Shown piece after piece: positions 1-8,498 of a stretch of 64,000 nt of DNA (position 1 is the first letter of the stretch; every line of letters starts with the position of its first letter). Origin of the DNA: Geomonas edaphica (GTDB lineage Bacteria > Desulfobacterota > Desulfuromonadia > Geobacterales > Geobacteraceae); assembly GCF_004917075.1 (NCBI RefSeq), contig NZ_SSYB01000001.1, forward strand, positions 248,001 through 312,000. The letters are read 5' to 3'. The position numbers were made by a program, and so were the translations under genes. The notes beneath the pieces were generated by a model. The model was not told the DNA's origin, ran no database searches, and saw nothing but the letters and a program-made list of their open reading frames with translations.

Positions 1-2
1 TT

Positions 3-959
3 TTTATGGGGGGGCCTGCAATCAGCAATGAATGGGTTCGCAAAGACGTCTTGTTGGTGCTGTTGTTCATCGGGATGGTAAGACTTGCGCTGTCCAACAG
101 TTATAAACGGGTTCTTGCGGTGAACCTTTTATTCATTGTCGCCCTGCTGGTGCACGAATCAATAGGGTTCTGGGCCTTTCCGATGATGATAATGCTTTTA
201 TATCATGGCATCCTTGGCAGGGTAGGAAGTCGAAATAAGGCCATCGCCCTTTCCTTGCTGCTTTTGTCTCCTGCCATGCTCACCTTCTTGATGGTTCTAT
301 ACCATAAGGGCAATATCGAGGTGGCTTCAGCGATCTGGGAATCATGGAGCGCTGTCTCTTTTCCTTTTCAAAGCTATCACGACGGCATCGCTCCACCTGC
401 CGCGATAGGCGGTATCTCCTGGTCGCTTGAGAAGGGGGTCAGTTATACTAGGGGACTTTTGAGTAACTTCAATGACGGAATCTATGGTCCATTGGCCTGG
501 CTTTTCATGCTGGGTGCCACCTTTGCTGTGACCGTGAACGTTGGGGCTCTCAAGACTGTGAGTGTGCATCAGCACGAACATATTGAAGACAGGGATTTAC
601 TTTGTTCTCTTCTGTCTCTCCAGTTACTTTCGATTACCCCTCTTTTCATCCTCGGAATCGACTACGGGCGTTGGGTTTTTTTCTGGGTCACCTCAACTTT
701 CAGCATTTATCTTTTGGTGCCTCACGCAGTGTTGCGGGATATTTTCCCCACATGGGTATTCGGTTACAGTGCGAAAGTGACTGGATGCCTTGATGCCTTG
801 ATTGGAAGATCGAAGCGAACTCTGTACGTGATGATTTTATTCATCGGTATTCCGGCTTGCGGCTGGAGTATGGGAGACTATTACAAAAGTACTTTTATTT
901 ACCTGCTGCTCGAGTTCGGGACCAAGATGGTTAAGTTCGCAATGTGGATTCTTGGATAA
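3..959 (+). CDS. EpsG/Wzy-like polysaccharide polymerase, 5' partial
   Basis: Integral membrane protein with about eight hydrophobic segments and no soluble domain. The reading frame is open to the first base of the window, so the ATG at 6 may be internal and the gene is probably truncated at its 5' end. Near the N-terminus a W-x-R-K-D stretch is followed by two helices and an L-V-H-E motif. This arrangement is typical of the EpsG family, which polymerises or transports surface polysaccharide repeat units. Family members are usually 350-400 residues and 319 codons are visible, so some 40-80 residues are probably missing. It heads a run of four glycosyltransferase genes, which fits a role in polymerising the glycan they build. 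A generic O-antigen-cluster membrane protein is the alternative. Confidence 0.6.
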   Translation, partial: FMGGPAISNEWVRKDVLLVLLFIGMVRLALSNSYKRVLAVNLLFIVALLVHESIGFWAFPMMIMLLYHGILGRVGSRNKAIALSLLLLSPAMLTFLMVLYHKGNIEVASAIWESWSAVSFPFQSYHDGIAPPAAIGGISWSLEKGVSYTRGLLSNFNDGIYGPLAWLFMLGATFAVTVNVGALKTVSVHQHEHIEDRDLLCSLLSLQLLSITPLFILGIDYGRWVFFWVTSTFSIYLLVPHAVLRDIFPTWVFGYSAKVTGCLDALIGRSKRTLYVMILFIGIPACGWSMGDYYKSTFIYLLLEFGTKMVKFAMWILG

Positions 960-983
960 CTGGGAGTAAGGCAAGAGGGTGTT

Positions 984-1733
984 ATGCTAAATAGCAATTG
1001 GGCCGTCATAATTCCTATGGCCAATGAAGAACCCGAATTCCACCACTTCACTACTGAGCTTGTGAAAGTGCTCGACGAGCTTAACTCAGGCAAGATCTAC
1101 TTTGTTGTGGACAAGGTTTCCAAAGATCGGACTTTGCAGCTTTGCCATGATCTCTCCTGCAAAGACATGCGCTTCGTCACGGTGTGGGCTCCGGAAACCA
1201 GAAACGTGGTAGACGCATACCTTCGCGGCTACCGCGAGGCTTACCAGGCCGGCCACGATTTCATCATAGAGATGGATGCCGGGATGTCGCACGACCCACA
1301 GGCGATTCCAATCTTTCTCGATGCCCTTCATCAAGGGTACGAATGCGTTTTCGGCAGCCGCTTTATCGCCGGCGGGTCCATTGGCGACTCACCCCTGAAG
1401 AGAAGACTGTTATCCCAAGGGGGAACCCTGCTCGCGAACCTGCTCCTCGGCACCAGGCTTCACGACATGACCTCCGGTTTCCAGGGGTTTCACGCGCATG
1501 CCTTAGGCAAGCTGCTGGATTACCGGCTGCTCTCCAAGGCACACTTCTATCAGACGGAGGTCCGGTACCTCATGCGTGCTTTCAAACACGTAGAGGTGCC
1601 AATCCGTTACCGGGCGCCTTCCCCGCGCGTGTCTCGAAACTCGATCTCCAACTCTCTTTCCGTGCTGCGGCACTATTTCATGAAGCGTTTGAGCGGCAAG
1701 GCCGTGATCATCGATGGAGGAAAACGTGGCTGA
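984..1733 (+). CDS. Family 2 glycosyltransferase, dolichyl-phosphate mannose synthase-like
   Basis: A 249-residue GT-A glycosyltransferase. Residues 6-120 carry the nucleotide-sugar fold: an initial VIIP strand, a VVDKVSKDRT stretch in place of the usual VDDGSxDxT, and an IEMDAGMSHDP segment that supplies the DxD-like metal site. The later GSRFIAGG and DMTSGFQGF motifs are characteristic of the DPM1/polyprenyl-phosphate sugar synthase branch. No C-terminal membrane helices are present, so it is the soluble short form. It probably moves a sugar onto a lipid carrier or growing glycan on the cytoplasmic face. An AGAGG-like Shine-Dalgarno lies just upstream of the ATG. Its end overlaps the next gene, indicating translational coupling in the polysaccharide operon. 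The sugar substrate cannot be read from sequence. Confidence 0.85.
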   Translation: MLNSNWAVIIPMANEEPEFHHFTTELVKVLDELNSGKIYFVVDKVSKDRTLQLCHDLSCKDMRFVTVWAPETRNVVDAYLRGYREAYQAGHDFIIEMDAGMSHDPQAIPIFLDALHQGYECVFGSRFIAGGSIGDSPLKRRLLSQGGTLLANLLLGTRLHDMTSGFQGFHAHALGKLLDYRLLSKAHFYQTEVRYLMRAFKHVEVPIRYRAPSPRVSRNSISNSLSVLRHYFMKRLSGKAVIIDGGKRG

Positions 1734-2733
1734 GACCGCACTTGTTATCACATCCATTTCTGCACCAAACTCTGCGCTCACTGCTTGCGCCGCTGGATGT
1801 CAGCAGCATGGGATCGATTTCTTTGTCGTTGGCGATACCAAGTCTCCGTCTGACTTCTCCCTTCCCGGATGCGAATTTATGAGCCTTGAGAGCCAGAGGG
1901 AGCTACCGGTGAAGCTCGGGTCCATTTTGCCCGAACGTCACTACGCCCGAAAGAACCTTGGATATCTGGAGGCAATGGCGCGGGGAGCTCGGATCATCAT
2001 AGAAACCGACGATGACAACTTTCCGAGGGAATCCTTTTGGGAGGAGAGGGCGCTGCGCCATATCGTGCCACTAGTGCAGCATGGTGGATGGACGAACGTT
2101 TACCGCTACTTCACTGACAGCGTCATATGGCCGCGAGGCTTTCCTTTGGAACACCTCCAGGGCGCCGTGCCTGAGTTGGACCGGATTAAACATGGCGAGG
2201 TCTGCTGCCCGATTCAACAGGGGCTCGCCGACGACAACCCCGATGTCGATGCCATCTACCGGCTGACCCGCGAGCTTCCGCAAAGTTTCGACAAGGAGAC
2301 CAAGGTGGCGCTTGGGAACGGGAGCTGGACTCCGTTCAACAGCCAGAACACCACATGGTTCAAAGAGGCATTCCCGCTTCTTTACATACCTTCCTTTTGC
2401 AGCTTCCGCATGTGCGACATCTGGCGTAGCTTCATCGCGCAGCGTATCTGCTGGGCCAACGGGTGGGGGGTGCTTTTCCACGGGCCGACAGTCTACCAAG
2501 AACGCAACGAGCACAATCTCCTCAGGGATTTCACCGACGAGGTTCCGGGGTACCTGCACAATGCACGTGTCTGCGAATTACTCGCTGGTCTGGAAATCGA
2601 GGGCGGCACCGAAAGCCTAGCGGGCGGTCTTCGGTCGTGTTACCGGACTTTCATTGAACTTGGCCTTGTCGGTGCCGATGAACTTCCCCTTCTTGATGCG
2701 TGGCTCTACGATGTAGGATCGTTGGTGGGATAG
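1726..2733 (+). CDS. STELLO/DUF288-like glycosyltransferase
   Basis: A soluble protein of about 335 residues. An IIIETDDDNFP motif about 95 residues in is the acidic metal-binding signature of DUF288/STELLO proteins, which are distant relatives of reversibly glycosylated polypeptides. Downstream stretches (TNVYRYF, QGLADDNPDVDAIYRLT, NSQNTTWF, PSFCSFRMCDIWRS) also agree with this family. It presumably transfers a sugar in surface-glycan assembly. The GTG at 1726 is chosen because a GGAGGA Shine-Dalgarno lies at 1717-1722; an in-frame ATG at 1714 has no ribosome site and gives four extra residues. It overlaps the preceding gene by 8 bp and abuts the fucosyltransferase gene. STELLO proteins are best known from plants, so this family assignment by eye deserves a profile search. 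Confidence 0.65.
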   Translation: MAETALVITSISAPNSALTACAAGCQQHGIDFFVVGDTKSPSDFSLPGCEFMSLESQRELPVKLGSILPERHYARKNLGYLEAMARGARIIIETDDDNFPRESFWEERALRHIVPLVQHGGWTNVYRYFTDSVIWPRGFPLEHLQGAVPELDRIKHGEVCCPIQQGLADDNPDVDAIYRLTRELPQSFDKETKVALGNGSWTPFNSQNTTWFKEAFPLLYIPSFCSFRMCDIWRSFIAQRICWANGWGVLFHGPTVYQERNEHNLLRDFTDEVPGYLHNARVCELLAGLEIEGGTESLAGGLRSCYRTFIELGLVGADELPLLDAWLYDVGSLVG

Positions 2734-3612
2734 ATGATTATCGTAAAACTGATGGGTGGATTGGGGAACCAGATGTTTCAGTACGCTGCGGCACGACGCC
2801 TCTCGTACGTGAGTCGGGTACCCCTGAAGCTCGACCTTGGCTGGTTTCGCAGCACCTCGCCAGGGACCACCCCGAGGCAGTACGCGCTGCACCCTTTCAA
2901 TATCGTCGAAGCGTTCGCTTCGGAAAAGGAGGTGGCTCGTTTCGTTCCGGGGCCGCAACCGCTCTGGTCCCTTCTCGCGCGCTTCTTGCCGCCTGGCGGT
3001 CGCTACCTGAGGGAGAAGCACTACCACTTCGACCCTCTCATGCTCGCACCGCGCCAAAGCGGCTACCTCGACGGCTACTGGCAGAGTGAGCGGTATTTCA
3101 GTGACGTCCGCGACATCATCTGTACTGACTTTACGGTAAAAGAGCGGGCCCAGGGGATGAACCGCTCACTGGCGGAGCTTGTTGGCGACCCGGAGCTTTG
3201 CAGCGTTTCGCTGCACATCCGCCGGGGGGACTACATCTCCAGCCCGTCCGCCTCCCTGGTGCACGGGAGCTGCTCCCCGGAGTACTACGCCCGAGCCGTC
3301 GAGACCATCGCCTCGAAAACACGGCACCCGCACTTTTTCATCTTCTCCGACGATCCGCAATGGGTGATCGATAACTTCCCGCTCGAGTATCCCTTCACCA
3401 TTGTGCAGCACAACGACCCCGACCATGGGTACGAGGACCTGCGCCTGATGACCCTCTGCAAGCACCACATCATAGCGAACAGCAGCTTCAGTTGGTGGGG
3501 CGCGTGGCTCTGCCTTAACTCTGAAAAGATCGTGGTGGCGCCCAAGACCTGGTTTGCCGGTGCGAGCCACGACACCGGCGATGTCGTCCCCGCTTCCTGG
3601 ACGAGGATCTAG
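2734..3612 (+). CDS. Alpha-1,2-fucosyltransferase-like GT11
   Basis: A full-length (292 aa) GT11 family enzyme that transfers fucose from GDP-fucose to a sugar acceptor, normally galactose, in an alpha-1,2 linkage. The N-terminal MGGLGNQMFQYA motif (residues 7-18) is the family hallmark. The donor-binding HIRRGDY motif sits at 161-167. The C-terminal FIFSDD (about 202-207) and NSSFSWWGAWL (249-259) motifs are intact, so it looks catalytically competent. Translation starts directly after the stop codon of the upstream gene. It implies that the surface polysaccharide carries terminal or branching fucose, and that GDP-fucose synthesis genes lie elsewhere in the genome. Some GT11 members use other acceptors, so linkage specificity is inferred. 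Confidence 0.9.
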   Translation: MIIVKLMGGLGNQMFQYAAARRLSYVSRVPLKLDLGWFRSTSPGTTPRQYALHPFNIVEAFASEKEVARFVPGPQPLWSLLARFLPPGGRYLREKHYHFDPLMLAPRQSGYLDGYWQSERYFSDVRDIICTDFTVKERAQGMNRSLAELVGDPELCSVSLHIRRGDYISSPSASLVHGSCSPEYYARAVETIASKTRHPHFFIFSDDPQWVIDNFPLEYPFTIVQHNDPDHGYEDLRLMTLCKHHIIANSSFSWWGAWLCLNSEKIVVAPKTWFAGASHDTGDVVPASWTRI

Positions 3613-3614
3613 CG

Positions 3615-4673
3615 ATGACCGCTGCGCTACGGCCACGAGTTACCGTTTTGATGCCGGTCTACAACGGCGAGGCATTTGTCCGAGAGGCGGTGAGGAGCAT
3701 CCTCTCTCAGACTTTTACTGATTTCGAGCTCCTAGCCATCGACGACGGCTCCGCCGATGCTTCCGCTGCCACCCTGGAAAGCTTCGCCGATCCACGCATC
3801 CGCCTGGTACGCAACGAGGCGAACCTCGGCCTCATCGCTACGCTGAACCGCGGCATCGAGCTTGCGCAAGGAGACTACGTCCTGCGCATGGACTGCGATG
3901 ACCTGAGCCTTCCCAAGCGGCTGCAACGGCAGGTCGAGTTCATGGACGCCCATCCGGAAGTCGGCGTTTGCGGTGTGTGGTACCTCGAGTTCGGCGACCG
4001 CGTGCGCAGGACGACGCGCTGCGCACGCGACCACGACAGCATCAGGTGCGGCACTCTTTTCAATCCGGTCGTAGGGCACCCGACGGTGATCCTCCGCAGG
4101 GAACTGCTGCTTAAACACGGCCTGCGCTACGATGCGGAGTTTCTTCACGCCGAGGACTACCGGCTCTGGGCCGAGGCACTCAGGTACTGTCGCTTTGCCA
4201 ACATCCCGGAGGTCCTTTTGCACTACCGGCTGCATTCCGGGCAGGTGACCAGCGTGCATGCGCAGCAGCAGATGGAATCGGCAGGCCGGGTGCGACGCGC
4301 CCTGCTGCAGGAACTTGGTCTTGAACCAACACCGGACGAGTTCGAGGTCCACCAGATGCTGAGTGCCCTGACTCGTCCCGTTGATTTTCCCGTTCAGCAC
4401 CTCCCCCCAACCGAACAGCTTGGCCGGATCGACGCATGGCTGTGCAAATTAAAGAGGGCGAACGACGTCAGCGCCGTCTACCCGGAGCCACAGTTCTCCC
4501 GGATGCTCGTGGAGCGCTGGGTGGGTGTTTGTGTTGTCAATTTCCTTGCCAAGGGGATCTTCTCTCCGAAACTCTTCACCGTGCCGGAGCTTTTCTGCTT
4601 AACCGGTCCCGCATGGCGTTACACCTTTGCCTTCATCTCCAGCCGCATTCGGGCGGCTCTCCGCGATTCCTAG
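3615..4673 (+). CDS. Family 2 glycosyltransferase
   Basis: A 352-residue inverting GT-A glycosyltransferase. The N-terminal VTVLMPVYNGEAFVREAV segment, an AIDDGSAD motif near residue 42 and a RMDCDD metal-binding motif near residue 98 are standard GT2 signatures. An AEDYRLW segment near residue 178 corresponds to the catalytic-base region (usual ED motif). The last 130 residues are helical and carry no clear second domain. The ATG follows the fucosyltransferase stop by two bases with a GAGG ribosome site overlapping that stop. It is the last gene of the visible polysaccharide operon. Donor and acceptor sugars cannot be assigned. Confidence 0.88.
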   Translation: MTAALRPRVTVLMPVYNGEAFVREAVRSILSQTFTDFELLAIDDGSADASAATLESFADPRIRLVRNEANLGLIATLNRGIELAQGDYVLRMDCDDLSLPKRLQRQVEFMDAHPEVGVCGVWYLEFGDRVRRTTRCARDHDSIRCGTLFNPVVGHPTVILRRELLLKHGLRYDAEFLHAEDYRLWAEALRYCRFANIPEVLLHYRLHSGQVTSVHAQQQMESAGRVRRALLQELGLEPTPDEFEVHQMLSALTRPVDFPVQHLPPTEQLGRIDAWLCKLKRANDVSAVYPEPQFSRMLVERWVGVCVVNFLAKGIFSPKLFTVPELFCLTGPAWRYTFAFISSRIRAALRDS

Positions 4674-4785
4674 TTTTTTGACATGCATCAAGCCGCCGCG
4701 CTTTCTCCGGGCCTATACTTCGATCATACAAAACAAACGTTCTGATCAGGTGCAGGACAAAGACAGCATCAAGGAGAGGTGGCTC

Positions 4786-5187
4786 ATGGCAAGGTTGATC
4801 GACGAGTTGAAAAGGGACCACGTGGAAATCGAGGCGATGCTCAATCGCGTGAAGGATACCACCATCACCAACAAGGAAGCGCACAGGATTCTTGTTGCGG
4901 CGCAGAACACGCTACTCGCCCACCTGAGGAAGGAGGACGCACAGCTCTACCCGGTGCTGAACCGCGCCGCGCAGACGGACCAGGCACTCAAGCGTACCGT
5001 TGACTTCTACGCGAAGGACATGGAAGAAATCTCCAGCAATGCCATCGCCTTCTTCAAGAAGTACGCGGCAGATGACGCGCCGATCGACATCGAATTTGCG
5101 AGGGCGCTCGGGCGTCTCTTTGCAACCATCTCCAGGAGACTGCGCAGCGAAGAGAACACCCTTTACGCTGCCTTTGATAAACTCTAG
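4786..5187 (+). CDS. Hemerythrin-fold (HHE-like) protein with incomplete iron ligands
   Basis: A 133-residue all-helical cytoplasmic protein. The start is set by the AAGGAGAGG ribosome site at 4771-4779; a longer upstream reading frame lacks one. The N-terminal LKRDHVEIEAML motif and the HLRKEDAQLYPVL motif match the first and second ligand helices of the hemerythrin/HHE family, which bind a di-iron centre for oxygen, NO or redox sensing. The third ligand region, where an EH pair is expected, reads AKDMEEI, and the last helix has SEENTLY instead of a full HxxxxD set. Several metal ligands are therefore missing and iron binding may be lost. It sits alone behind the polysaccharide operon and is followed by a strong terminator. 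Confidence 0.7.
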   Translation: MARLIDELKRDHVEIEAMLNRVKDTTITNKEAHRILVAAQNTLLAHLRKEDAQLYPVLNRAAQTDQALKRTVDFYAKDMEEISSNAIAFFKKYAADDAPIDIEFARALGRLFATISRRLRSEENTLYAAFDKL

Positions 5188-5229
5188 CCCCAAAGATTCT
5201 ACTCAGCGCTCCCGCCTCGGTTTTCGGCT

Positions 5230-5266
5230 AACTGGATCCGGATTGGAATGACCCGGATCCAGTTTT
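5230..5266 (+). terminator. Hairpin terminator after the hemerythrin-like gene
   Basis: A perfect 12-bp inverted repeat, AACTGGATCCGG at 5230-5241 and CCGGATCCAGTT at 5253-5264, with an 11-base loop. A short T run follows the second arm. It sits 43 bases after the hemerythrin-like stop codon. The T tract is short (TTTT including the stem end), so termination efficiency is uncertain. Confidence 0.7.
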
Positions 5267-5343
5267 CCCCAAATTGCTTCCACTTGTCGGACAAAGTCTC
5301 CAGTTTCCCCAAAACTATCTCCTTTTTCTGGAAAAGGTCTCCT
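5260..5343. repeat. Degenerate tandem repeat of about 41 bp
   Basis: Two imperfect copies of a unit beginning CCAGTTTTCCCCAAA and ending GACAAAGTCT or GAAAAGGTCT lie head to tail between the terminator and uppP. Both are pyrimidine-rich with a purine block near the end. No coding potential is seen. It may be a decayed member of a dispersed intergenic repeat family; that is inference from internal similarity only. Confidence 0.4.
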
Positions 5344-5461
5344 CGGCTCACGTAAGTGATCCGGCTAGGGTAACTAGCGCCTTTACAAGGGGAAGATGAT
5401 GGGGTATGTTACCTCGCTTTGATTACCAGCGACTGCGCCGGCAGTACGAGGAGTGTTTTCA

Positions 5462-6226
5462 GTGGGGATTTTCGACGCGATCATACTGGGCATCGTGGAA
5501 GGGCTTAGCGAGTTTCTTCCCATTTCTTCAACCGGGCATCTCATCCTGGCATCCGCGCTTTTGAAACTGCCGCAAACCGATGCTCACAAGGTATTCGAGG
5601 TGGTCATCCAGCTTGGGGCGATGCTCGCCGTCGTCGAGGTGTACCGAAAGCAGCTTTTCGCGCGCCCGGAACTGCTCAAGAAGCTCTGCTGGGCATTCCT
5701 GCCCACCGGCACGATTGGGTTTCTCCTTTACAAACTGGTCAAGTCCTTCTTCCAGCCCTCCCTGGTGAGCTACATGCTCATCGCTGGTGGCATCGCCTTC
5801 ATCGTCATAGAACTCTGGATGAAGGACCGCCCGGCCACGACCCATACCCTTGACGAAGTCAGCTACCGGCAGGCCTTCATCATCGGCCTCGTGCAGTGCA
5901 TCTCCATGGTCCCCGGCGTCTCGCGTTCTGGCGCCACCATCATCGGCGGGCTTGTCTGCGGGCTCGACCGCAAGGACGCTGCCGAATTTTCTTTTCTCCT
6001 CGCGCTTCCCACCATGCTTGCCGCCACCTGTTACGACATCTACAAGAACCACTCTGTGTTTCACATGGGGGACTGGCAGAACATCGCCGTGGGTTTCGTC
6101 GTTTCGTTCATCTTCGGCGTGATCGGCATCAAGGCCCTCCTCAAGTTCGTCACCAGTCACACCTTCATCCCCTTTGGCATCTACCGCATCGCCGCCGGTA
6201 TCATCTTCCTGGTTTTCATGTTCTAG
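5462..6226 (+). CDS. uppP: Undecaprenyl-diphosphatase UppP/BacA
   Basis: A polytopic membrane phosphatase (254 aa) that converts undecaprenyl diphosphate to the monophosphate, recycling the lipid carrier of peptidoglycan and surface glycans; it also gives bacitracin resistance. The first catalytic motif EGLSEFLPISSTGHL is at about residues 13-27 and the second, PGVSRSGATI, at about 151-160. Both are intact, and seven to eight membrane helices are visible. The GTG at 5462 is preferred because GAGGAG at 5448-5453 is correctly spaced for it; an in-frame GTG at 5453 overlaps that ribosome site. It is a single-gene unit, convergent with the downstream gene and only 8 bases from it. Confidence 0.95.
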   Translation: MGIFDAIILGIVEGLSEFLPISSTGHLILASALLKLPQTDAHKVFEVVIQLGAMLAVVEVYRKQLFARPELLKKLCWAFLPTGTIGFLLYKLVKSFFQPSLVSYMLIAGGIAFIVIELWMKDRPATTHTLDEVSYRQAFIIGLVQCISMVPGVSRSGATIIGGLVCGLDRKDAAEFSFLLALPTMLAATCYDIYKNHSVFHMGDWQNIAVGFVVSFIFGVIGIKALLKFVTSHTFIPFGIYRIAAGIIFLVFMF

Positions 6227-6234
6227 TTTGGGGT

Positions 6235-6972
6235 CTAAACCAGCAGCAGCTTGAACCCGGCGATGGTGAGTACGAGCGATAACACCCGCATGATGGTGGG
6301 GACGGGGAGATGACGGCTACCCAGCAGCGAACCGATGGCGCCGCCCAGAAGGGCGCTTCCGGCCATGAGCGGCGCGTAGCTCGGTATCGCCTGAACGCCG
6401 CTCAGATGCCCGAGTAACCCGGCGCAGGAGTTCACCAGGATGAACAGGGCGGCGACCGCCGAGACCTCGCGCAGCTCGCCCCATTTGCAGAGCAGCAGAA
6501 GTGGACTCAGGAATATGCCGCCGCCGACTCCGGTCAGCCCGGAGAGAAGCCCGAGCGCGGCCCCGATGACGAGAGCGACCGGCAGGGACGGGGGAGTGGT
6601 GCGGACAGGGGCCGCGTTTTTCTGCAGCAAAAGACGCGACGCCGACAGGAGCAGCACCACCCCGACCAGCGGCCGGTAGATGTGGGCGGGGAGGGTGAGG
6701 TATCCGCCGAGGAAACTGAACGGGATCGAGGTCGCGGCGAAGGGCCAGAAAAGCCGCCACGAGAAATGCCCGGCGCGGAAAAACGACCACGTGGTGATTC
6801 CGGCGACCAGCAGGTTCAGGGTGAGAGCGGTCGGCTTGAAGACCTCGGGCGACACGCTGAACAAAGCGAGTACCGCGATGTATCCGGACGCGCCGCCGTG
6901 GCCGACGCAGGAGTACAGAAGCGCCACCAGCAGCGTACAGAAAAGCATCGGTATGAGAAGTTGCAGGATCAT
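6235..6972 (-). CDS. TauE/SafE (TSUP) family membrane transporter
   Basis: A polytopic protein of 245 residues with about eight hydrophobic segments arranged as two homologous halves. The glycine-rich SCVGHGGASGY (N-terminal half) and GLLSGLTGVGGGIFLSPLLLL (C-terminal half) motifs are the two signature repeats of the TSUP/TauE/SafE family, which exports sulfur- or carbon-containing anions. The start at 6972 is chosen because GGAGGGTT precedes it; a longer frame reaching 7041 adds a polar leader with no ribosome site. It lies 114 bp after narK on the same strand and could be the last gene of the nar transcript. A hairpin at 7042-7066 lies between them. The substrate is unknown. Confidence 0.85.
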   Translation of the reverse strand: MILQLLIPMLFCTLLVALLYSCVGHGGASGYIAVLALFSVSPEVFKPTALTLNLLVAGITTWSFFRAGHFSWRLFWPFAATSIPFSFLGGYLTLPAHIYRPLVGVVLLLSASRLLLQKNAAPVRTTPPSLPVALVIGAALGLLSGLTGVGGGIFLSPLLLLCKWGELREVSAVAALFILVNSCAGLLGHLSGVQAIPSYAPLMAGSALLGGAIGSLLGSRHLPVPTIMRVLSLVLTIAGFKLLLV

Positions 6973-7041
6973 GTAACCCTCCGGCTGGCGGCGGGGGACG
7001 GCTCCGTGGCCGTCGCCCCGCCTCAACTCTGCTGGAGACAC

Positions 7042-7066
7042 CGGGGAAAGATACCACGCTTCCCCG
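7042..7066 (-). other. Hairpin between narK and the TSUP gene
   Basis: A perfect 7-bp stem (CGGGGAA / TTCCCCG) with an 11-base loop in the narK-TSUP gap. On the - strand no T tract follows, so it is not a standard intrinsic terminator. It could be an mRNA-stabilising or attenuating hairpin. Confidence 0.3.
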
Positions 7067-7086
7067 CTCCCTTCACAGCGCTTACC

Positions 7087-8472
7087 TCAACAAGGCATCT
7101 CGGCGTTTTTCCGCGAATAACAGTACCAAGTGAGAGCCAGGCAGCTCAGGTAAAAGGCCAGAAAGCCGTACAGGGCCAGATGCGGGGCTCCGGTGTGGGT
7201 TATCGAGCTTCCGAAGGCCTTGGGTATGAAGAAGGCCCCGTAGGCTGCGAACGCCGAGCTGAAGCCGAGAACCGCCGCCGCTTCTTTGCCCGCCTCGGCC
7301 GTCGCCTGGGCCTGCGCTTTCGGGCCGCCATCCTGCGCGGCGCGCTGGCGCTCGGTCAAGAAGATAACCGGTATCATCCTGAATGTGGAACCGTTGCCGA
7401 TCCCGGTGGTGATGAACATCAGGATGAACATGGCGAGAAAGCCCCAGAAATTGCCGGGGTTACCCTGGCTCGGAAGGTAGTAGAGCACGCCGACGGCGGC
7501 CGCCGCCATGGCGATGAAGTTCCAGAAGGTAACCCGCGCGCCGCCCAGTTTGTCGGCGATCCAGCCGCCGACCGGACGGAACAAGGCGCCCAGCAGGGGG
7601 CCGATAAAGGCGTACTGGGTCGGGCTGACCGCGGGAAACTGTGATTTGATCAAGAGCGGCAGACCGGCCGAGTAGCCGATGAAGGAGCCGAAGGTGCCGA
7701 GGTAGAGCCAGCACATGATCCAGTTGTGCTTGCGCTTGAAGATGACCGACTGCTCCTTGAAGGACGCCTTTGCATCGGCGATGTCGTTCATGCCGAACCA
7801 GGCGGCGAGAGTGGCGAGCACGATGAAGGGGACCCAGATGAATCCGGCGTTCTGCATCCATACCGATTCAGCCGTCCCCTTGATGACGCAAAGCTGGGGG
7901 TTGCCGCAGAGCGCACGGAAGGAACCGGTGGTGATGACGATCGGCACCAGGAACTGCATGGCGCTGACGCCCAGGTTGCCGAGCCCCGCGTTCAGGCCGA
8001 GGGCGGTTCCCTTCAGCGATTTTGGGAAGAAAAAGCTGATGTTGGACATGCTAGACGCGAAGTTACCCCCTCCCAGGCCGCAGAGAAAGGCGAGCAGCAG
8101 CATGGTCGTGTAGCTCGTGCTCGGGTCGCGCACGGCGAAGCCGATGCCGACCGCGGGGATGAGAAGTGAAGCGGTGCTGATCGTGGTCCAGGTCCTGCCG
8201 CCGAAGATGGGGACCATGAAAGAGTAGAAGATCCTCAGGGTGGCGCCGGAAAGTCCCGGAAGCGCCGCCAGCCAGAAAAGTTTGTCCGCGTCGAAGGCGA
8301 AGCCGATCGACTGCAGGTTAACCACCACCACGCTCCAGACCATCCATACCGCGAATGAGATGAACAGGGCCGGGATCGAGATCCACAGGTTTCGATAGGC
8401 GACCGCCTTGCCCTGATCCTCCCAGAATGTTGCATCCTCCGGGCTCCATACTGCCAATACTCGTGACGACAT
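7087..8472 (-). CDS. narK: Nitrate/nitrite transporter NarK (MFS)
   Basis: A 461-residue major facilitator transporter with about twelve membrane helices. It moves nitrate inward and/or nitrite outward across the cytoplasmic membrane for respiration. The nitrate-signature helix GLGGGNFASSMSNISFFFP, followed by KSLKGTALGLNAGLGNLG, is characteristic of the nitrate/nitrite porter family. A second glycine-rich signature (ITTGIGNGSTFRMIP) is in the C-terminal half. A GGAGGG ribosome site precedes the ATG. It is 26 bp after narI and clearly part of the nar operon. Whether it is a nitrate/proton symporter (NarK1) or nitrate/nitrite antiporter (NarK2) cannot be settled from sequence alone. Confidence 0.93.
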   Translation of the reverse strand: MSSRVLAVWSPEDATFWEDQGKAVAYRNLWISIPALFISFAVWMVWSVVVVNLQSIGFAFDADKLFWLAALPGLSGATLRIFYSFMVPIFGGRTWTTISTASLLIPAVGIGFAVRDPSTSYTTMLLLAFLCGLGGGNFASSMSNISFFFPKSLKGTALGLNAGLGNLGVSAMQFLVPIVITTGSFRALCGNPQLCVIKGTAESVWMQNAGFIWVPFIVLATLAAWFGMNDIADAKASFKEQSVIFKRKHNWIMCWLYLGTFGSFIGYSAGLPLLIKSQFPAVSPTQYAFIGPLLGALFRPVGGWIADKLGGARVTFWNFIAMAAAAVGVLYYLPSQGNPGNFWGFLAMFILMFITTGIGNGSTFRMIPVIFLTERQRAAQDGGPKAQAQATAEAGKEAAAVLGFSSAFAAYGAFFIPKAFGSSITHTGAPHLALYGFLAFYLSCLALTWYCYSRKNAEMPC

Positions 8473-8498
8473 CGACCCTCCTGTAAATTATTAAATTG

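Noticed and set aside
6973-7086. Molybdenum-cofactor or other riboswitch near nar
   Set aside because: Only a simple 7-bp hairpin is visible, with no multi-stem architecture.
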